A DNA stretch of 64,000 nt from VFZN01 sp963709325 (GCA_963709325.1 CAVPVV010000003.1:3534001-3598000), one strand, 5' to 3'; numbered from the stretch's first letter, positions 16,393 through 24,151 are shown. The notes: generated by a model not told the origin, from the letters alone. Numbers and translations: made by a program.

Positions 16393-17043
16393 ATGGCTTG
16401 GCTATCGTTTAGAAATCTCGGCCTCAAGCTGCTCTCGATCTGCATCGCGGCGCTGCTCTGGCTGGTGGTGGCGGGCGAGCATGTTGCAGAGCGCGTTCTC
16501 CGGGTACCGGTGGAGCTCCAGAACCTCCCGGGAGATCTCGAGGTCGTCAGCAACCCGCCGGACACGGTCGAAGTACGGATCCGCGGGTCGTCCGGCGCGC
16601 TCGGCCGGCTGGGGCCTGGGCAGATCGCCGCGGTGATCGACCTGCGCACCGCCCGGACCGGACGGCGGCTGTTCCATCTGACCCCGGCAATGGTGAGCGC
16701 GCCGTACGGCCTGGAAACCGTCCAGGTGTCGCCGGCCACATTGACGATGGAGTTCGAGACGACGGGCGTGCGGATCGTGCGCGTGCAACCGACCATCGAT
16801 GGCAAGCCGGCGGTCGGTTATGAGATCGTCGGCATCCGCTCGGAACCGGAAACCGTCGAAGTCGCCGGGCCGGAGAGCGCGCTCAGGCAGTTGCGGGAAG
16901 CCATCACCGAACCGATCGCGGTGACGGATCGGACCGACACGGTTCGCGAAGTGGTCACTGTCGGTGTGGCCGACCCGACCGTCCGGGTGCGCGCGCCGCA
17001 GACGACCACGGTGACGGTGACGATTGCAGCGACAAAACGGTGA
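16393..17043 (+). CDS. ybbR: YbbR-like (CdaR) protein
   Basis: A 216-residue membrane-anchored protein with one N-terminal helix (about residues 10-27) and exported YbbR repeats. Two to three repeats are visible, each with an R-V-P-V or V-Q-P-T strand followed by a V-E-V-x-G-P/G-S turn, for example near residues 58 and 155. In Firmicutes the homologue CdaR binds CdaA and tunes its activity. The position between cdaA and glmM, with three- and four-base gaps, supports the same partnership here. Confidence 0.92.
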   Translation: MAWLSFRNLGLKLLSICIAALLWLVVAGEHVAERVLRVPVELQNLPGDLEVVSNPPDTVEVRIRGSSGALGRLGPGQIAAVIDLRTARTGRRLFHLTPAMVSAPYGLETVQVSPATLTMEFETTGVRIVRVQPTIDGKPAVGYEIVGIRSEPETVEVAGPESALRQLREAITEPIAVTDRTDTVREVVTVGVADPTVRVRAPQTTTVTVTIAATKR

Positions 17044-17047
17044 GGCG

Positions 17048-18382
17048 ATGAAACTGTTCGGAACGGATGGAATTCGCGGAACGGCGGGCGAGGCGCCGCT
17101 CGATCGCGATACGGTGGCGCGAGTTGGCGCGGCCCTCGTGCGCGCCTGCGGCCCTCGGGACCGAGCGATGCGCGTCCTCGTCGGCCGCGACACGCGCGAG
17201 TCGGGCGTGTGGATCGAGCAGGAGCTGGCACGGGGCCTGGCCGGAGAGGGTGCCGAGGTGACGAGCGCCGGCGTCTTGCCGACGCCCGCGGTTGCCTACC
17301 TCACGAAGCATCGGAGGTTCGACGCTGGAATCGTGATCTCGGCGTCTCACAACCCGTTCGAGGACAACGGCATCAAGATTTTCGGATCGCCGGGTGAAAA
17401 GCTGGGCGAATCGACCGAGCGGGACATCGAGCGGATCGTCCACGACCGCTCGTGGCAGGTCGATCCCGCAGCGCAGCCGCGATTCATCGCCGAAGACCTG
17501 TCGGGGGCGTACCTGGATCACGCGCGCCAGATCCTGGGTGACGCGGGAGTTCTCAATGGCTCCCGAATCGTGCTCGATTGCGCCAACGGGGCGACGGCGT
17601 CGCTGGCGCCTCCGTTCTTCCACTCTCTCGGGTTCAGGGTCGATCCGATTGGCGTCAACCCGGACGGCCGCAACATCAACCTGGCATGCGGCTCGACCCA
17701 CCTCGACGCGCTTCGGGCCCGGGTTGTCGAAACCAGCGCTCAGCTGGGGATCGCGTTCGATGGTGACGGCGACCGCGCGCTCTTTGTCGATCACGCGGGC
17801 AACGTGGTCGATGGCGACGCGGTGCTGCTGATGGCTGCCGATCAGCTGAAACAGGAGAGCCGCCTGGCCGGCGACGCGATCGTGGCCACCGTGATGAGTA
17901 ACATCGGGCTGGAGATTGCCCTCCGCCAGCGTGGCATCACGATGGTCCGATGCCAGGTCGGAGACAAGTACGTCGTGGAGGAGATGCAGCGGCGGCGCAT
18001 CACCCTCGGAGGCGAGCAGTCGGGGCACGTCATCTTTGCCGACCACCTGATGACCGGAGACGGCATCGGCACTGCCTTGCAGGTGCTGCGCGTCATGGCG
18101 GTCACGCGTCGGGAACTCTCGGCCCTCGCCGCGGCGCTCGTGACCTACCCGCAAATTCTGGTCAACGTGCGCGTGCGCGAGCGTGCCGACTACCTGCAGG
18201 TCCCGGCGATCGCGAATGCGATTGCGGCGGTCGAACAGCGCGTCAACGGACAGGGGCGCGTCCTGATTCGCTACTCGGGCACCGAACCGCTGCTGCGAAT
18301 CATGATCGAGGGGAAGGATCAGAACGAGATCGCGGCCTGGGCCGGTGAGATCGCCGAGGCTGTCCGGGCCAACCTGGCCTGA
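17048..18382 (+). CDS. glmM: Phosphoglucosamine mutase
   Basis: Interconverts glucosamine-6-phosphate and glucosamine-1-phosphate on the way to UDP-GlcNAc. The 444-residue protein begins MKLFGTDGIRG and has the phosphoserine loop ISASHNPF with Ser100, the metal loop DGDGDRALFVD, the sugar loop GGEQSGH and the C-terminal phosphate loop RYSGTEPLLRIM. All catalytic signatures are intact. ATG at 17048 is chosen because it opens the canonical N-terminus. GlmM also binds CdaA in other bacteria, consistent with the operon. A seven-copy heptamer repeat begins right after the stop. Confidence 0.97.
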   Translation: MKLFGTDGIRGTAGEAPLDRDTVARVGAALVRACGPRDRAMRVLVGRDTRESGVWIEQELARGLAGEGAEVTSAGVLPTPAVAYLTKHRRFDAGIVISASHNPFEDNGIKIFGSPGEKLGESTERDIERIVHDRSWQVDPAAQPRFIAEDLSGAYLDHARQILGDAGVLNGSRIVLDCANGATASLAPPFFHSLGFRVDPIGVNPDGRNINLACGSTHLDALRARVVETSAQLGIAFDGDGDRALFVDHAGNVVDGDAVLLMAADQLKQESRLAGDAIVATVMSNIGLEIALRQRGITMVRCQVGDKYVVEEMQRRRITLGGEQSGHVIFADHLMTGDGIGTALQVLRVMAVTRRELSALAAALVTYPQILVNVRVRERADYLQVPAIANAIAAVEQRVNGQGRVLIRYSGTEPLLRIMIEGKDQNEIAAWAGEIAEAVRANLA

Positions 18383-18383
18383 C

Positions 18384-18432
18384 AAGGCACAAGGCACAAG
18401 GCAGAAGGCAGAAGGCAGAAGGCACAAGGCAG
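18384..18432. repeat. Seven tandem AAGGCA(C/G) heptamers
   Basis: Seven head-to-tail copies of AAGGCAC or AAGGCAG fill the gap between glmM and pdxJ, beginning two bases after the glmM stop. The same heptamer, again introduced by TGACAAGGCA at a stop codon, recurs after the penicillin-acylase gene at 53164. Confidence 0.9.
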
Positions 18433-18437
18433 AAGCG

Positions 18438-19187
18438 ATGCCCGCGAAGCTGTCGGTCAATGTGAACAAGGTAGCGACCCTGCGCAACTCTCGCGGCGGG
18501 CACATGCCGTCGGTGATCGAGGCGGTCCGAGTGTGCGTCGACGCCGGAGCGCCGGGCATCACCGTTCACCCGCGTGCCGATGAGCGGCACATCCGGCGTC
18601 GCGACGTGTTCGAGATTGCCGACGAGCTCGCGCCGCTGCGCGGGCGAGTGGAGTTCAACATCGAAGGGGATCCCCGCGCCGACCTGGTGGAGATGGTGCT
18701 GGCGGTGAAGCCTGATCAGTGCACGCTGGTGCCCGTCATGCCCGGAGAGATCACGAGCCAGGCAGGATGGTCGCCAGCAGCAGCTTCGCCGGATCTCGAG
18801 CGTATCGTCTCGAGTCTGAAACAGGCGGGCGTGCGGGTCAGCGTGTTCGTGGATCCCGAACCGGAACCGATTCGCTGGGCGCGCTGGCTCGGCGCCGATC
18901 GAATAGAGCTCTACACGGAACCGTTCGCGAGGGCGTTCGAGCGCGGACCTGCAGCGGCTGCCGCGGCATACGAGAAGTACGTGGAGGCTGCTCGAATCGC
19001 GCACGAAGAGAGCCTGGGCATCAACGCCGGACACGATCTCGACCTGCGGAACCTGACCCTGTTCCATGCGCTGCCGCATCTCGACGAAGTGTCGATTGGC
19101 CACGCGCTGATCGCGCACGCGCTGTACGTCGGATTGCACAAGTCAGTCGGTGACTACCTGGCCGCGCTCGAAGGACGGCACGGGTGA
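18438..19187 (+). CDS. pdxJ: Pyridoxine 5'-phosphate synthase
   Basis: Joins 3-amino-2-oxopropyl phosphate with deoxyxylulose 5-phosphate to make pyridoxine 5'-phosphate. The 249-residue TIM-barrel protein has the family segments SVNVNKVATLRNSRG, GITVHPRADERHI, FNIEGDP, LVPVMPGEITSQAGW and the C-terminal SIGHALIAHALYVGL. ATG at 18438 opens the conserved N-terminus; the longer frame upstream reads through the heptamer repeat. The following hydrolase gene overlaps by four bases. Confidence 0.95.
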   Translation: MPAKLSVNVNKVATLRNSRGGHMPSVIEAVRVCVDAGAPGITVHPRADERHIRRRDVFEIADELAPLRGRVEFNIEGDPRADLVEMVLAVKPDQCTLVPVMPGEITSQAGWSPAAASPDLERIVSSLKQAGVRVSVFVDPEPEPIRWARWLGADRIELYTEPFARAFERGPAAAAAAYEKYVEAARIAHEESLGINAGHDLDLRNLTLFHALPHLDEVSIGHALIAHALYVGLHKSVGDYLAALEGRHG

Positions 19188-19897
19188 GGAACCGCGTTCG
19201 CCGCGCGATCCTGCTCGTCGCGGTGCTGCTGCCGCGGGCGGCAGACTCGGAGGCGGGCGGCCGCCCAGTCACGTTTGCATCGCTCGACGGCGTGACCCTC
19301 AGCGCCCAGCTCTACGAGGCCTCCGCTCGCCCCGCGCCGGGTGTCGTGCTGGTGCACATGCTCGCCCGCTCGAAGGCGGACTGGGACGAGTTCGCGCAGA
19401 AGCTGGAAGACGTGGGGATCACCTCGCTGGCGATCGACCTGCGGGGACACGGGGGCTCGGGCGGATCGGCGACGAGTCTGCAGGCAATGGCCCAGGACGT
19501 GCGCGCCGCGGTGCAGTGGCTATCCGGCCGCCCTGGTGTCAGGCCGGACGCCATTGGCGTCGCCGGTGCGTCGCTGGGCGCGAACCTGGCATTGATCGTC
19601 GCCGCCGATCAGCCGCTGGTCAGAGTCGTTGCCGCCGTGTCCCCGAGTCTCGATTACCGCGGTGTCCGGGTCGGTCCGGAGCTGATGCGCAAGCTGGGCG
19701 ACAAACGCGTGTGGCTCGGCGCCAGTTCCGAGGATCCGTACGCCGCTCGCACGCTCCACGAGCTCACCGTCGATGGCGGGGGCCGGCGCGAGCAGTACCA
19801 GACCCCGACCGTTGCCCACGGTACGAACCTGCTCGCCGCCGACGCGAGCTTCGCCAGCGGGCTGGTGGACTGGCTGCGCCAGAGGTTGTTATCCTGA
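19184..19897 (+). CDS. Secreted alpha/beta hydrolase
   Basis: A 237-residue alpha/beta-hydrolase of the dienelactone-hydrolase/esterase type with a short N-terminal signal-like segment (residues 7-20). The nucleophile elbow is GASLG with Ser130; the acid is probably Asp in SSEDPYA and the base His in VAHGTNLL. The DLRGHGGS segment at 85-92 and HML oxyanion region support the fold. The natural substrate is unknown. It overlaps pdxJ by four bases (GTGA) and is followed by a TPR protein. Confidence 0.8.
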   Translation: MRNRVRRAILLVAVLLPRAADSEAGGRPVTFASLDGVTLSAQLYEASARPAPGVVLVHMLARSKADWDEFAQKLEDVGITSLAIDLRGHGGSGGSATSLQAMAQDVRAAVQWLSGRPGVRPDAIGVAGASLGANLALIVAADQPLVRVVAAVSPSLDYRGVRVGPELMRKLGDKRVWLGASSEDPYAARTLHELTVDGGGRREQYQTPTVAHGTNLLAADASFASGLVDWLRQRLLS

Positions 19898-19908
19898 CGG
19901 TTACGTTG

Positions 19909-20523
19909 ATGCGCGCAGATTCCATCGTGTTTGGCATTGCCGGCGTCCTGTTCGGCGTGATCGTCGGCTGGGTGCTGGGCAGTCAGCAGCCGCGCGGCGG
20001 ACGAGTGGCGACCGCCGTCCCTCCGGCCCAGAGCCAGCCTGCCGGTCAGACCGCGCAGACTGGAAGCCGCGCCGTGCCGGTGGACCCGGAGCGGGCCAAG
20101 GCGCTCGAGTCGGTCGCGCAGCAGAACCCGAAGGATGTCCAGCCTCGCGTCCAGCTTGGCAACCTCTACTTCGACGCCGAACAATATCCGCAGGCCATCA
20201 ACTGGTACGAGCAGGCGTACGCGCTGAACAATCGCGACGCGAACGTGTCGACTGATCTCGGAGTCGCGTATTACTACACCAACCAGCCGGACCGCGCGAT
20301 CAAGCAGTTCGAGCACTCGTTGTCGATCGATCCGAAGCACCTGAAGACGCTCCTCAACATGGGCATCGTGCGCGCATTCGGGAAGCAGGATCTCGAGGGC
20401 GCGGCCAAGGCGTGGGAAGAGGTCGTCGCGATCGCTCCCAACAGCCAGGAAGGCCAGGCCGCGAAGAAAGGACTCGAGGGCCTTCGCAACGCGCACCCGC
20501 CCGGAACCACCGGAGCCCAGTAA
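19909..20523 (+). CDS. Membrane-anchored TPR protein
   Basis: A 204-residue protein with one N-terminal helix (residues 5-24), a Pro/Gln-rich linker, and about three tetratricopeptide repeats between residues 60 and 190 (for example LGNLYFDAEQYPQAINWYEQAYAL-type helices). TPR proteins are docking scaffolds; the partner is unknown. The ATG at 19909 is taken as start; a TTG three bases earlier is equally possible. It is followed four bases later by a small zinc-ribbon membrane protein. Confidence 0.82.
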   Translation: MRADSIVFGIAGVLFGVIVGWVLGSQQPRGGRVATAVPPAQSQPAGQTAQTGSRAVPVDPERAKALESVAQQNPKDVQPRVQLGNLYFDAEQYPQAINWYEQAYALNNRDANVSTDLGVAYYYTNQPDRAIKQFEHSLSIDPKHLKTLLNMGIVRAFGKQDLEGAAKAWEEVVAIAPNSQEGQAAKKGLEGLRNAHPPGTTGAQ

Positions 20524-20526
20524 GCC

Positions 20527-20793
20527 GTGCTGCTCCGCGCGCTCCTCCTTTTCCTGTTCTTCGTCTTCCTGGCGCGCGCAGCCTGGCGCCTCATCGAAGG
20601 CGTCGCTCGGGGCGCGATGGGTGGAGGAGCGCCGGGCCCGAGGCGGCCGAGCGGGCCGCCGACGGCCGTGAAAATGGCGCAGTGCCCGGTCTGCGGCACC
20701 TACGTCGTCCCCGGCAAGGCGCTGAGCGGCGTCGCCCGAGGCCAGGTGGTCTACTTCTGTTCAGAGGCGTGCCGCGCCAGGCACGTGGCCTGA
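20527..20793 (+). CDS. Small membrane protein with C-terminal zinc ribbon (PP0621-like)
   Basis: An 88-residue protein starting at GTG: one hydrophobic helix at residues 2-23, a Gly/Pro-rich linker, and a C-terminal treble-clef-like metal site CPVCGTYV...FCSEAC. This layout matches the PP0621-like family of tiny zinc-ribbon membrane proteins, of unknown function. It lies three bases after the TPR gene and 12 before the BMC aldolase, so it may be co-transcribed with the microcompartment genes. Confidence 0.75.
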   Translation: MLLRALLLFLFFVFLARAAWRLIEGVARGAMGGGAPGPRRPSGPPTAVKMAQCPVCGTYVVPGKALSGVARGQVVYFCSEACRARHVA

Positions 20794-20805
20794 ACCGGTC
20801 CCCGC

Positions 20806-21672
20806 GTGCGTACCGACGAGCAGATCCGAGCCGACATCGTCGAATGCGGGCGGCGCCTGTGGCATCGCGGCTTCGTCGCGTCCAACGACGGCAACATCAG
20901 CGTCCGGCTCGACGAGTCGCGGCTGATCACCACGCCGACCGCCGTGTCGAAGGGGTTCATGACCCCGGACATGATGGTCATCACCGACCTCGAAGGGAAG
21001 AAGCTCGCCGGCGAGCGGAACGCCTCGTCCGAGCTCAAGATGCACCTCGAGGTGTACCGGCACCGCCCTGATGTTCGCGCCGTCGTCCATGCCCACCCTC
21101 CGACGGCAACCGGCTTCGCGGTGGCCGGCATCCCGCTGGACCGCGCCGTGCTCGCCGAGGTGATTACGACGCTCGGCAGCATACCCATCGCGGAGTACGC
21201 CACGCCGTCGACCGAGGAACTGCCGGCGGCGGTCCGCAAGTACGTCAAGGCGCACGACGGCCTGCTGCTCGCCAATCACGGCGCTCTCGCGGTCGGCCCT
21301 GACGTGTACGCCGCCTACTACCGGATGGAAACGATCGAGCACTTTGCCACCATCAGCCTGGTGGCAAGGATGCTCGGGCGCGAGCACCTGATTTCCCGCA
21401 CCGAGGTCGAGCGCCTGCAAGGTCTGCGCGGCACCTACGGCATCGCCTCACCGGCGCCGATTTGCGCCGTCGACGCCCAGCCGCCGGTGTCCGATGGCCA
21501 GCTGGCCTGCCAGGTGCTGCAGGCGCCGCAGTCGGCGGCCCGCCTCGTCGCCGACACGCCAGGTGTCGCTGCCGCAGGCAGCGCGCCGAAAGACGGGGAG
21601 ATTCGGCTAACATACCGTGAGCTCACCGCGCTCATCGAAGACGCCGTGAAGGCCCTGGGCTCCAGGTCCTAG
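20806..21672 (+). CDS. Class II aldolase (L-fuculose-phosphate type) with encapsulation-like C-terminal helix
   Basis: Zinc aldolase predicted to split a sugar phosphate into dihydroxyacetone phosphate and an aldehyde. The FucA-like core covers residues 1-213: SNDGNIS, SELK with Glu76, and zinc ligands His95, His97 and His158 (HAHPP, ANHG). A Pro/Ala-rich linker follows, then an amphipathic helix at 265-288 (TYRELTALIEDAVKAL), the form of peptides that direct enzymes into bacterial microcompartments. Shell genes follow directly. Planctomycete/verrucomicrobial BMCs use a similar aldolase to break down fucose and rhamnose. The exact sugar is not known. Confidence 0.9.
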   Translation: MRTDEQIRADIVECGRRLWHRGFVASNDGNISVRLDESRLITTPTAVSKGFMTPDMMVITDLEGKKLAGERNASSELKMHLEVYRHRPDVRAVVHAHPPTATGFAVAGIPLDRAVLAEVITTLGSIPIAEYATPSTEELPAAVRKYVKAHDGLLLANHGALAVGPDVYAAYYRMETIEHFATISLVARMLGREHLISRTEVERLQGLRGTYGIASPAPICAVDAQPPVSDGQLACQVLQAPQSAARLVADTPGVAAAGSAPKDGEIRLTYRELTALIEDAVKALGSRS

Positions 21673-21704
21673 GCGATCGTGGCGCGACACAACGGACGAC
21701 GGCT

Positions 21705-21738
21705 GGCCTGAAGCCTGGAGCCTGAGGCCTGAAGCCTT
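21705..21738. repeat. CCTGAAGC-type intergenic repeat
   Basis: The gap between the aldolase and the BMC-H gene holds GCCTGAAGCCTGGAGCC-like words in near-tandem. The same word family occurs at 55634-55755 and 57396-57422. Confidence 0.7.
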
Positions 21739-21752
21739 CGTGGAGGCACTAA

Positions 21753-22043
21753 ATGGGTGAAGCACTCGGCATGGTCGAAACCAAGGGGCTGGTCGCGATG
21801 ATCGAAGCGGCCGACGCCATGGTCAAGGCCGCCAAGGTCACGCTGGTCGGCTGGGAGAAGATCGGCGCCGGATACGTGACGGCGATCGTGCGCGGCGACG
21901 TCGCGGCTGTGAAGGCAGCGACCGACGCCGGCGCCGCCGCCGCACGCCGCGTCGGCGAGCTGGTGTCGGTGCACGTCATTCCGCGCCCGCACGCGAACCT
22001 CGAAGACGTCCTGCCGATCGGCAAGGCCATCGCCAAGGGATAA
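21753..22043 (+). CDS. BMC-H shell hexamer protein
   Basis: A 96-residue single-domain microcompartment shell protein. It has the BMC fold signature from ALGMVETKGLVAMIEAADAM through the pore loop KIGAG (residues about 37-41) and the VIPRPH strand near the C-terminus. Hexamers tile the facets of the shell, and the pore passes metabolites; here the small-residue pore loop has Ala where PduA-type proteins have Ser. It is the only hexamer gene in the window. ATG at 21753 opens the canonical N-terminus with GGAGG upstream (21742-21746). Confidence 0.96.
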   Translation: MGEALGMVETKGLVAMIEAADAMVKAAKVTLVGWEKIGAGYVTAIVRGDVAAVKAATDAGAAAARRVGELVSVHVIPRPHANLEDVLPIGKAIAKG

Positions 22044-22079
22044 CCCCGCCGGCCACGCCAGTGGCCTGAGGGGCTGCGC

Positions 22080-22349
22080 ATGCTTCTCGCCCGCATTGTC
22101 GGCACCGTCGTTGCCACCCGCAAGGATCCGCGCCTGGTCAGCAACAAGCTGCTCCTGGCGCGGCCCGTGGATCCGCAGGGCAAGGTGGAAGGCAACTACC
22201 TCGTCGCGGTCGATACGGTCGACGCCGGCGTTGGCGAGACCGTCCTCGTCGTCAGCGGCAGCTCGGCTCGAATGGCTGCCGGCATGAAGGACTGTCCCGT
22301 GGACGCGGCGATAGTCGGCATCATCGATCACGTCGATCTCAGCGAGTAA
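22080..22349 (+). CDS. BMC-P (EutN/CcmL) shell pentamer protein, first of three
   Basis: An 89-residue vertex protein of the EutN/CcmL family (Pfam EutN_CcmL). The N-terminal ARIVGTVVATRKDP strand pair, the VAVDTVDAGVGETVLVVSGSSAR core and the C-terminal AAIVGIIDHVD strand are all typical. Pentamers cap the vertices of the icosahedral shell. Among the three copies this one best keeps the SSAR motif of classical EutN proteins. It is 36 bases after the hexamer gene. Confidence 0.95.
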   Translation: MLLARIVGTVVATRKDPRLVSNKLLLARPVDPQGKVEGNYLVAVDTVDAGVGETVLVVSGSSARMAAGMKDCPVDAAIVGIIDHVDLSE

Positions 22350-22353
22350 CGCG

Positions 22354-22626
22354 ATGCAATTGGGCCGCGTCATCGGCGACGTCGTTGCCACCCGGAAGGA
22401 TCCCTGCTACGAAGGCATCAAACTGCTCGTCGTCCAGCCTCTGACCGCCGACGGTGCAGCGGCGGGCCGGCCGCTCGTTGCCGTCGATTCGGTCGGCGCC
22501 GGAGTGGGCGAGCACGTGTTCTTCGTGCGCGGCAAAGAGGCGAGCTTTCCGTTCCACCCCATAGAGGTCCCTGCCGACGCGGGTATCGTCGGCATCGTAG
22601 ACCACTGGACCTTGGGGGAGCGATGA
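22354..22626 (+). CDS. BMC-P (EutN/CcmL) shell pentamer protein, second of three
   Basis: A 90-residue pentamer protein: GRVIGDVVATRKDP, VAVDSVGAGVGEHVF and AGIVGIVDHW mark the family. In place of the usual SSAR loop it has RGKEASFPFHP, so the vertex surface or pore should differ from that of the first copy. It lies four bases after the first copy; its TGA overlaps the ATG of the third. Divergent pentamers within one shell are known from planctomycete-type loci. Confidence 0.94.
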   Translation: MQLGRVIGDVVATRKDPCYEGIKLLVVQPLTADGAAAGRPLVAVDSVGAGVGEHVFFVRGKEASFPFHPIEVPADAGIVGIVDHWTLGER

Positions 22627-22898
22627 TCCTGGCGCGGGTCGTCGGCCAGGTGGTCTCGACGATGAAGCGGCCCCAGTTCGAGGGCGCCAAGCTGCTCCTG
22701 GTGCAGCCGGAGACGCCGGGCGGCGAGGCTCGCGGCAACACGCTCCTGGCCGTGGACTCGGTCGGCGCCGGCGTCAGCGAGCGAGTGATTGTCGTACTCG
22801 AGGGCCGTGCGGCCGGAGAGGCGCTCGGCCGCAAGCTGGCGCCGGTCGATGCGGCGATCGTCGGAATCGTGGACGACATCGACGTGCAGGAAGACTGA
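22623..22898 (+). CDS. BMC-P (EutN/CcmL) shell pentamer protein, third of three
   Basis: A 91-residue pentamer protein: ARVVGQVVSTMKRP, AVDSVGAGVSERVIVV and AAIVGIVDDIDV define it. The loop after the core strand reads LEGRAAGEALGRK, different again from the other two copies. The ATGA overlap with the second copy implies translational coupling and a fixed production ratio. The three copies share the strands but differ in the loop that follows the VGAG/VDAG turn. Confidence 0.94.
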   Translation: MILARVVGQVVSTMKRPQFEGAKLLLVQPETPGGEARGNTLLAVDSVGAGVSERVIVVLEGRAAGEALGRKLAPVDAAIVGIVDDIDVQED

Positions 22899-22912
22899 CG
22901 CGGGAATTCGAA

Positions 22913-23140
22913 GTGACCGACGACGAGATCCGCCAGCTGGTGAGAAGCGCAATTGCCCGGCACCTGGGCGGCGCCAACCCTTCGCAGGTGCCGCCGGCGA
23001 GCCAGCCGCCCGCCGCGCAACCCGTCCCACTCGCGTTCGCACGCTATCCGATTGCCCGCCCGGTCGAGGACGTGATGTGTCTGATCGAGCCGGCCGTCCG
23101 CTGCAACCATTGCGGCTACTGCGAGTGTCACGGACACTGA
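22913..23140 (+). CDS. Small BMC-associated protein: encapsulation-like helix plus Cys/His cluster
   Basis: A 75-residue protein of no family I recognise. Residues 2-19 form an amphipathic helix (TDDEIRQLVRSAIARHL) like the peptides that target cargo to microcompartment lumens. A Pro/Gln/Ala-rich linker (22-40) follows, then an Arg-containing segment, and a C-terminal cluster CNHCGYCECHGH with Cys64, Cys67, Cys70 and Cys72 plus three His; Cys56 lies just upstream. This could bind zinc or an iron-sulfur cluster. The gene lies 14 bases after the last shell gene. A role as redox cargo, scaffold or metal donor is speculation. Confidence 0.8.
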   Translation: MTDDEIRQLVRSAIARHLGGANPSQVPPASQPPAAQPVPLAFARYPIARPVEDVMCLIEPAVRCNHCGYCECHGH

Positions 23141-23162
23141 CCTGAAGCCCGCGATCCAACCC

Positions 23163-24107
23163 GTGTCCCATTCCGTTCTCGTTACCCGAAAGCTGCCCGC
23201 CTCTGTAATCGCGCGCCTCGAAGCGGCGTGCAACGTCGATCTGTGGACCGAACGGCGAGCGATTCCGCGCGAGGAGCTCCTCGCGCGCGTGAGCGGGAAG
23301 GATGCGGTTGTCTGCCTGCTGACCGACACCATCGATTCGGCCGTGCTGGACGCGGCCGGGCCTTCGCTTCGAGTCGTCGCCAACGTTGCGGTCGGCTACA
23401 ACAACATCGACGTGCCTGCCTGCCGCGCCCGCGGCGTCGCCGCGACGAACACGCCGGACGTGCTCACCAACGCCTGTGCCGATTTCACCTGGGCGCTGAT
23501 CCTGGCCGCGACCCGCAGACTCGGCGAAGGCGAACGCGTCGTGCGCGCCGGCAAGTGGACCGGCTGGGCGCTCGACTACATGCTCGGGATGGAGCTGCGC
23601 GGCAAGCAGCTTGGCATTGTCGGCATGGGCCGGATCGGCCGCGCGGTCGCGGAGAAGGCGCCGGCCTTCGGGATGCAGGTAGCGTATACGGCGAGGAAGC
23701 CAATCGATCTTGCTGGCGCCGAGCACATGCCGCTCGACCGGCTGCTGGCGACTTCGGACATCGTGTCGCTGCATTGCCCGATGAGCGAAGAGACCCGCCA
23801 CCTGATCAACGAGAAGTCGCTGATGCGGATGAAGCGGACCGCGTTTCTGATCAACACCTCGCGCGGCCCGGTCGTGGACGAAGCCGCCCTGGCCCGGGCG
23901 CTCCGCGACAGCCGCCTGGCTGGGGCGGCGCTCGACGTCTACGAACGCGAGCCGATCGTGCACCCCGACCTGCTGCCGCTCGAGAACGCGCTGCTCATTC
24001 CGCACCTGGCCAGCGCGACGACCGAAACGCGAACGGCGATGGCGGACCTGGCCGTGTCGAACGCGCTGGCCGTGCTTGGCGGCAAGCCGCCGCTGACCCC
24101 GGTGTAG
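23163..24107 (+). CDS. D-isomer-specific 2-hydroxyacid dehydrogenase
   Basis: A 314-residue NAD(P)-dependent oxidoreductase of the glyoxylate/hydroxypyruvate reductase group. The Rossmann motif is GIVGMGRIGRAV (near residue 155); catalytic residues are Arg in NTSRGPVVDE, Glu in YEREPIV and His in LIPHLASAT. No encapsulation helix is seen at either end. It begins with GTG 22 bases after the small Cys-rich gene and may be the last gene of the microcompartment operon, where a dehydrogenase could recycle NAD or convert a product such as a hydroxy acid. That link is positional only. Confidence 0.88.
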   Translation: MSHSVLVTRKLPASVIARLEAACNVDLWTERRAIPREELLARVSGKDAVVCLLTDTIDSAVLDAAGPSLRVVANVAVGYNNIDVPACRARGVAATNTPDVLTNACADFTWALILAATRRLGEGERVVRAGKWTGWALDYMLGMELRGKQLGIVGMGRIGRAVAEKAPAFGMQVAYTARKPIDLAGAEHMPLDRLLATSDIVSLHCPMSEETRHLINEKSLMRMKRTAFLINTSRGPVVDEAALARALRDSRLAGAALDVYEREPIVHPDLLPLENALLIPHLASATTETRTAMADLAVSNALAVLGGKPPLTPV

Positions 24108-24151
24108 CCGATTCAAGTTCCGCGCGGCCCCAATCCCCACGCCCCAAAGCC

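Noticed and set aside
20527..20793. Direct part of the BMC system
   Set aside because: The gene is close to the aldolase but is a PP0621-like zinc-ribbon membrane protein found widely without BMC genes; proximity alone is not enough.
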